A stretch of DNA of 64,000 bases, from positions 157,612,552 to 157,676,551 of the forward strand of contig CM041083.1 in assembly GCA_023079485.1 (NCBI GenBank), given 5' to 3'. Below, one piece after another: positions 61,301 to 64,000 of the stretch. The stretch's first letter is position 1; the number at the start of each line of letters is the position of its first letter. Source of the stretch: Archilochus colubris. Lineage: Eukaryota > Chordata > Aves > Apodiformes > Trochilidae. The notes under the pieces are model-generated. The model ran no database searches, was not told the origin of the DNA, and was given only the letters and a program-made list of their open reading frames with translations. The translations under genes and the position numbers were made by a program.

Positions 61301-64000
61301 AACCTGTTATGACATCTGGGGTGCTCTGGGATGCCCAAGACAGCAGAAGGTCTTGCTGGAATATCTTAGGCTATCTCACTAATATTAGACTCACATTTCA
61401 AAGGAACTGGACTTAAATCCTTTTAAGGCTGATTAGATCTCATCTGACTGTGATGGAACCTAGGCATGAATCTCACATGTTGATACAGACATAAAATCAT
61501 CTAAATTTGGGTCTCTGAATCAGAAGCTGAATCTTACTCCTCAATTTGCTCAAGATAAAGCCAAACCTTAAAACATAGCCTAAAATGAAATCAGTCACAA
61601 TACTTTCAAAATGTTATGCCTGATGGTGTTTGACTACTGGGGCAGCAATTTAGTGTCATCACTGTCAGTTCTATGGAGCATCCACCTGGCACAAGCCTCC
61701 TGTAGCACCTGTAGGAAAACAGTCAGCCCTCTGGCTGTCTCAGACACTCTGTAGGGTTTCAACTAACACTAGCTACTTACTTATGGTTATGAATATAATT
61801 GCAACAGAAATTTACATGCTTAACTCAGAATAATTATACAGATGCTGCTCTTCAACTGGAAAGGTATCAGTCCACTTTCTATCTGCCTATAGAAGTTCTG
61901 GTAGACTCCATTCAAATCCTTTCAGTTAATTGTAATCTCTTATTACTAGTTAATACTGGACCTACTCACTCTATTAAATTTATGCAAAGCTTAAATATAT
62001 TTTTTGTGCTGTTGTTCTGTCAGAGCACCACAGCTAAGAAACTACTGAATTTAGAAGGAGGACTTATAGCTTCAGCCCAAGTAATTAATATTTCTTTCTA
62101 TATCTAGTTCACTGAATTAATGTGTTCTCACCTCAATATACGGACAAGGAACAAAATAAATCTTTTGCAGATATCCTATAACACCAAATGGAAATGCTCT
62201 AGAGGTCAATGAGTAAATATGAAACTAAATTAATTTGGTTTAGCAATTCTAGGGTGTATCATATTTTTCATTTTCCTGCAAATAATACTGTTTGTGAAAA
62301 ATCAGAACATTTTCTCCTTCATAAATATAAAACATAGCCATGATAACCAGCAGATTTAGAAATAGATTTCTAATTATGTAATATGGTGGCATGTTCTTAT
62401 TACCTCACTGTATTATGACACCTAACTTCACCAAAGTGTATTTCAATCCCCTCAGTGCCTTAGGGTATAGGACATATTTTCTACAAAGGGGTATTTGCAT
62501 GAGTCCACAAGCGTGTATCAAAGTTCTGACAGTGCACTGAAAATAATTAAAATGCATTTGAAAGGTCTGGCCCTGGGCATTAGTTTCCTTTTTATAACAT
62601 GCATCTTGCTGCAAAATGCAAAATCTCTGGTTTCTCAGATCAACCTATTGGAAGGATAGTGAGCAGAAGTGTTACAGACCTCCACCAAGTAATACTATTA
62701 ACTGGATTTTTGAGGACCAGTAGCTAGATTTTTAAAATAAGGTACCATATATTTTTTACAAAATTAATTACTTGCATGATAAATATTCAGTCATAATCAT
62801 TCCTTAATCTACGTTTGAGACCAATATTTTACACTTCATCTGAGCTAGTATAGTCCATGAAATGTGAAAGCTTTTTTTATATAGAAATACAGAATGCTTG
62901 CATTTGTTGTGGCTGAGGGGAGATTCTCTGGCAATATTTTGATCCAGTAAACATGCACAATAAGTGCAGTTTTTTTCCCTTGCTACGTTGATCAGTAACA
63001 ATAATTTTAATTTAGTAGAATATTTGCTGTAGTACAGTCTTTATAATTTTCTCATTGCTCTTCTGTAAAAACAGTAGACTTTATTTTCAGCTCTAATTAC
63101 CAATACTACTCCATTCTCATTCCTTCTTGCACATCTGTCACTGACTTTATGTGCCATTATTGTCTTTTTCCCCTCTCAGCATCCACTTGTTTGTGCACCC
63201 AAAAGAAACAATTGATATTGTATTATGGTTGGGTTTTTTCTGGAGAGAAATGAGTCTATTGACTGCAAATGAGCCTATTGACTGCTTCACTTTCAGGCAA
63301 GTTATCTTGTAAAAAATTATGCGTGAGAACTGGTGCATTCATTATGGCTGACCTGCTGGGATATCAGCAATGTGGTAATGCAGGGGTTTTTTTTGCTTAT
63401 TTTAAGCTCTGTATAAAGCTTGCAACATATTTTGTTTATATTATTGATAATAACCAGGATTCACCTGGCATCATTCCAAAGGAAGCACACTGACATAAGT
63501 TTATTTTATTTCTCAGAACATATGCCATGGCTTTTTTATATTCTTTGTTCAATGCAGTTTCAGGGGATCATTACATCACACATACAGAATTTGCACGTTT
63601 GAAAAGATTATGATAAGAGAAAAATTCTAATGTCTGCTCATGCAATTACTGCTTATTATTATTACTGTTACATATTCTGTCTGTCTATCTATGTGAAGCC
63701 TTGGTACCACAGTGTGATAGAGAAGGGCATTTTATACAAGCAACTGATTTCTAAAGTGCAGAAACATTTAAAAACAAATAACAAGAGACTTGGTACTGTG
63801 TAAAGGGGAAGCATTATGCATGTAAAATAATTTTGCTTGGGCATTAAACAGACAAGTCCAGATCCTGTGCCTTCACGCCTTACAGACCATATCAGTGAGT
63901 GAGGCACCTGCCTCCCAGTCACATTTATCTTGAAGTTGATGTATTTTCATCTCCTCTTTCATAGCTCTGAAAATGAACCTCTCCATTCAATGGGATCAGA
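58391..64000. other. Non-coding AT-rich sequence to window end
   Basis: No gene, RNA gene or clear repeat. Open frames of 60-106 codons on both strands lack motifs. 61180-61520 has weak resemblance to old diverged repeats that I cannot name. (ATT)n of about four units near 63654-63667. Confidence 0.5.

Noticed and set aside
1..64000. tRNA, rRNA, CRISPR array, operon or phage-like organisation
   Set aside because: None seen. The CR1 and LTR content shows avian nuclear DNA, and I found no tRNA-like box A/box B pair or spaced identical repeats.

Overview
The window is bird nuclear DNA: AT-rich, without any recognisable protein-coding exon, rRNA or tRNA, and scattered with 5'-truncated CR1 LINEs and solo LTRs of endogenous retroviruses. 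The CR1 copies fix the clade as avian, or at least sauropsid. They show the CR1 reverse-transcriptase C-terminus and the terminal octamer-type repeat ATTCTATG in place of a poly-A tail. The number of LTRs would suit a neoavian or passerine genome, but I cannot name a species. The window reads as a gene desert or a very long intron. No open reading frame other than transposon remnants has recognisable similarity, and every very long ORF lies in simple-sequence DNA.

Layout. 1-10.3 kb: unique sequence with an ATATC pentamer array (1.8 kb), a CR1 (2.0-2.8 kb, minus), a possible polyadenylated retrocopy tail (4.0 kb), a 339-bp solo LTR (5.9-6.2 kb, plus) and an old CR1 fragment (7.8-8.0 kb). 10.3-23.0 kb: three solo LTRs of one long GC-rich family in alternating orientation (minus, plus, minus); the middle one has a 4-bp target-site duplication. 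23-36 kb: mostly unique AT-rich sequence, ending in a stretch (35.2-35.9 kb) that looks like a conserved non-coding element. 36.0-36.7 kb: another CR1. 37.3-38.56 kb: an unbroken 1,258-base homopyrimidine array grading from TTTTC through TTTCC to degenerate CCTTCC, the most extreme feature here. 38.6-52.9 kb: unique sequence with a CR1 3' end (44.4-44.7 kb) and a small pyrimidine tract. 52.9-54.5 kb: the longest CR1 copy (plus), with a decayed reverse transcriptase whose 3' end is replaced by a TAGATG hexamer array. 54.6-64 kb: unique sequence, including a stretch near 57.9-58.4 kb with four copies of the 9-mer ATCATGTCA.

Nothing here forms a gene system. The working content is mobile-element debris, microsatellites and candidate cis-regulatory DNA. 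Family calls rest on remembered resemblance to avian CR1 and LTR consensus sequences, not on a database search. Element ends are good to a few bases where a target duplication or terminal repeat is cited, and otherwise to roughly 10-50 bp.
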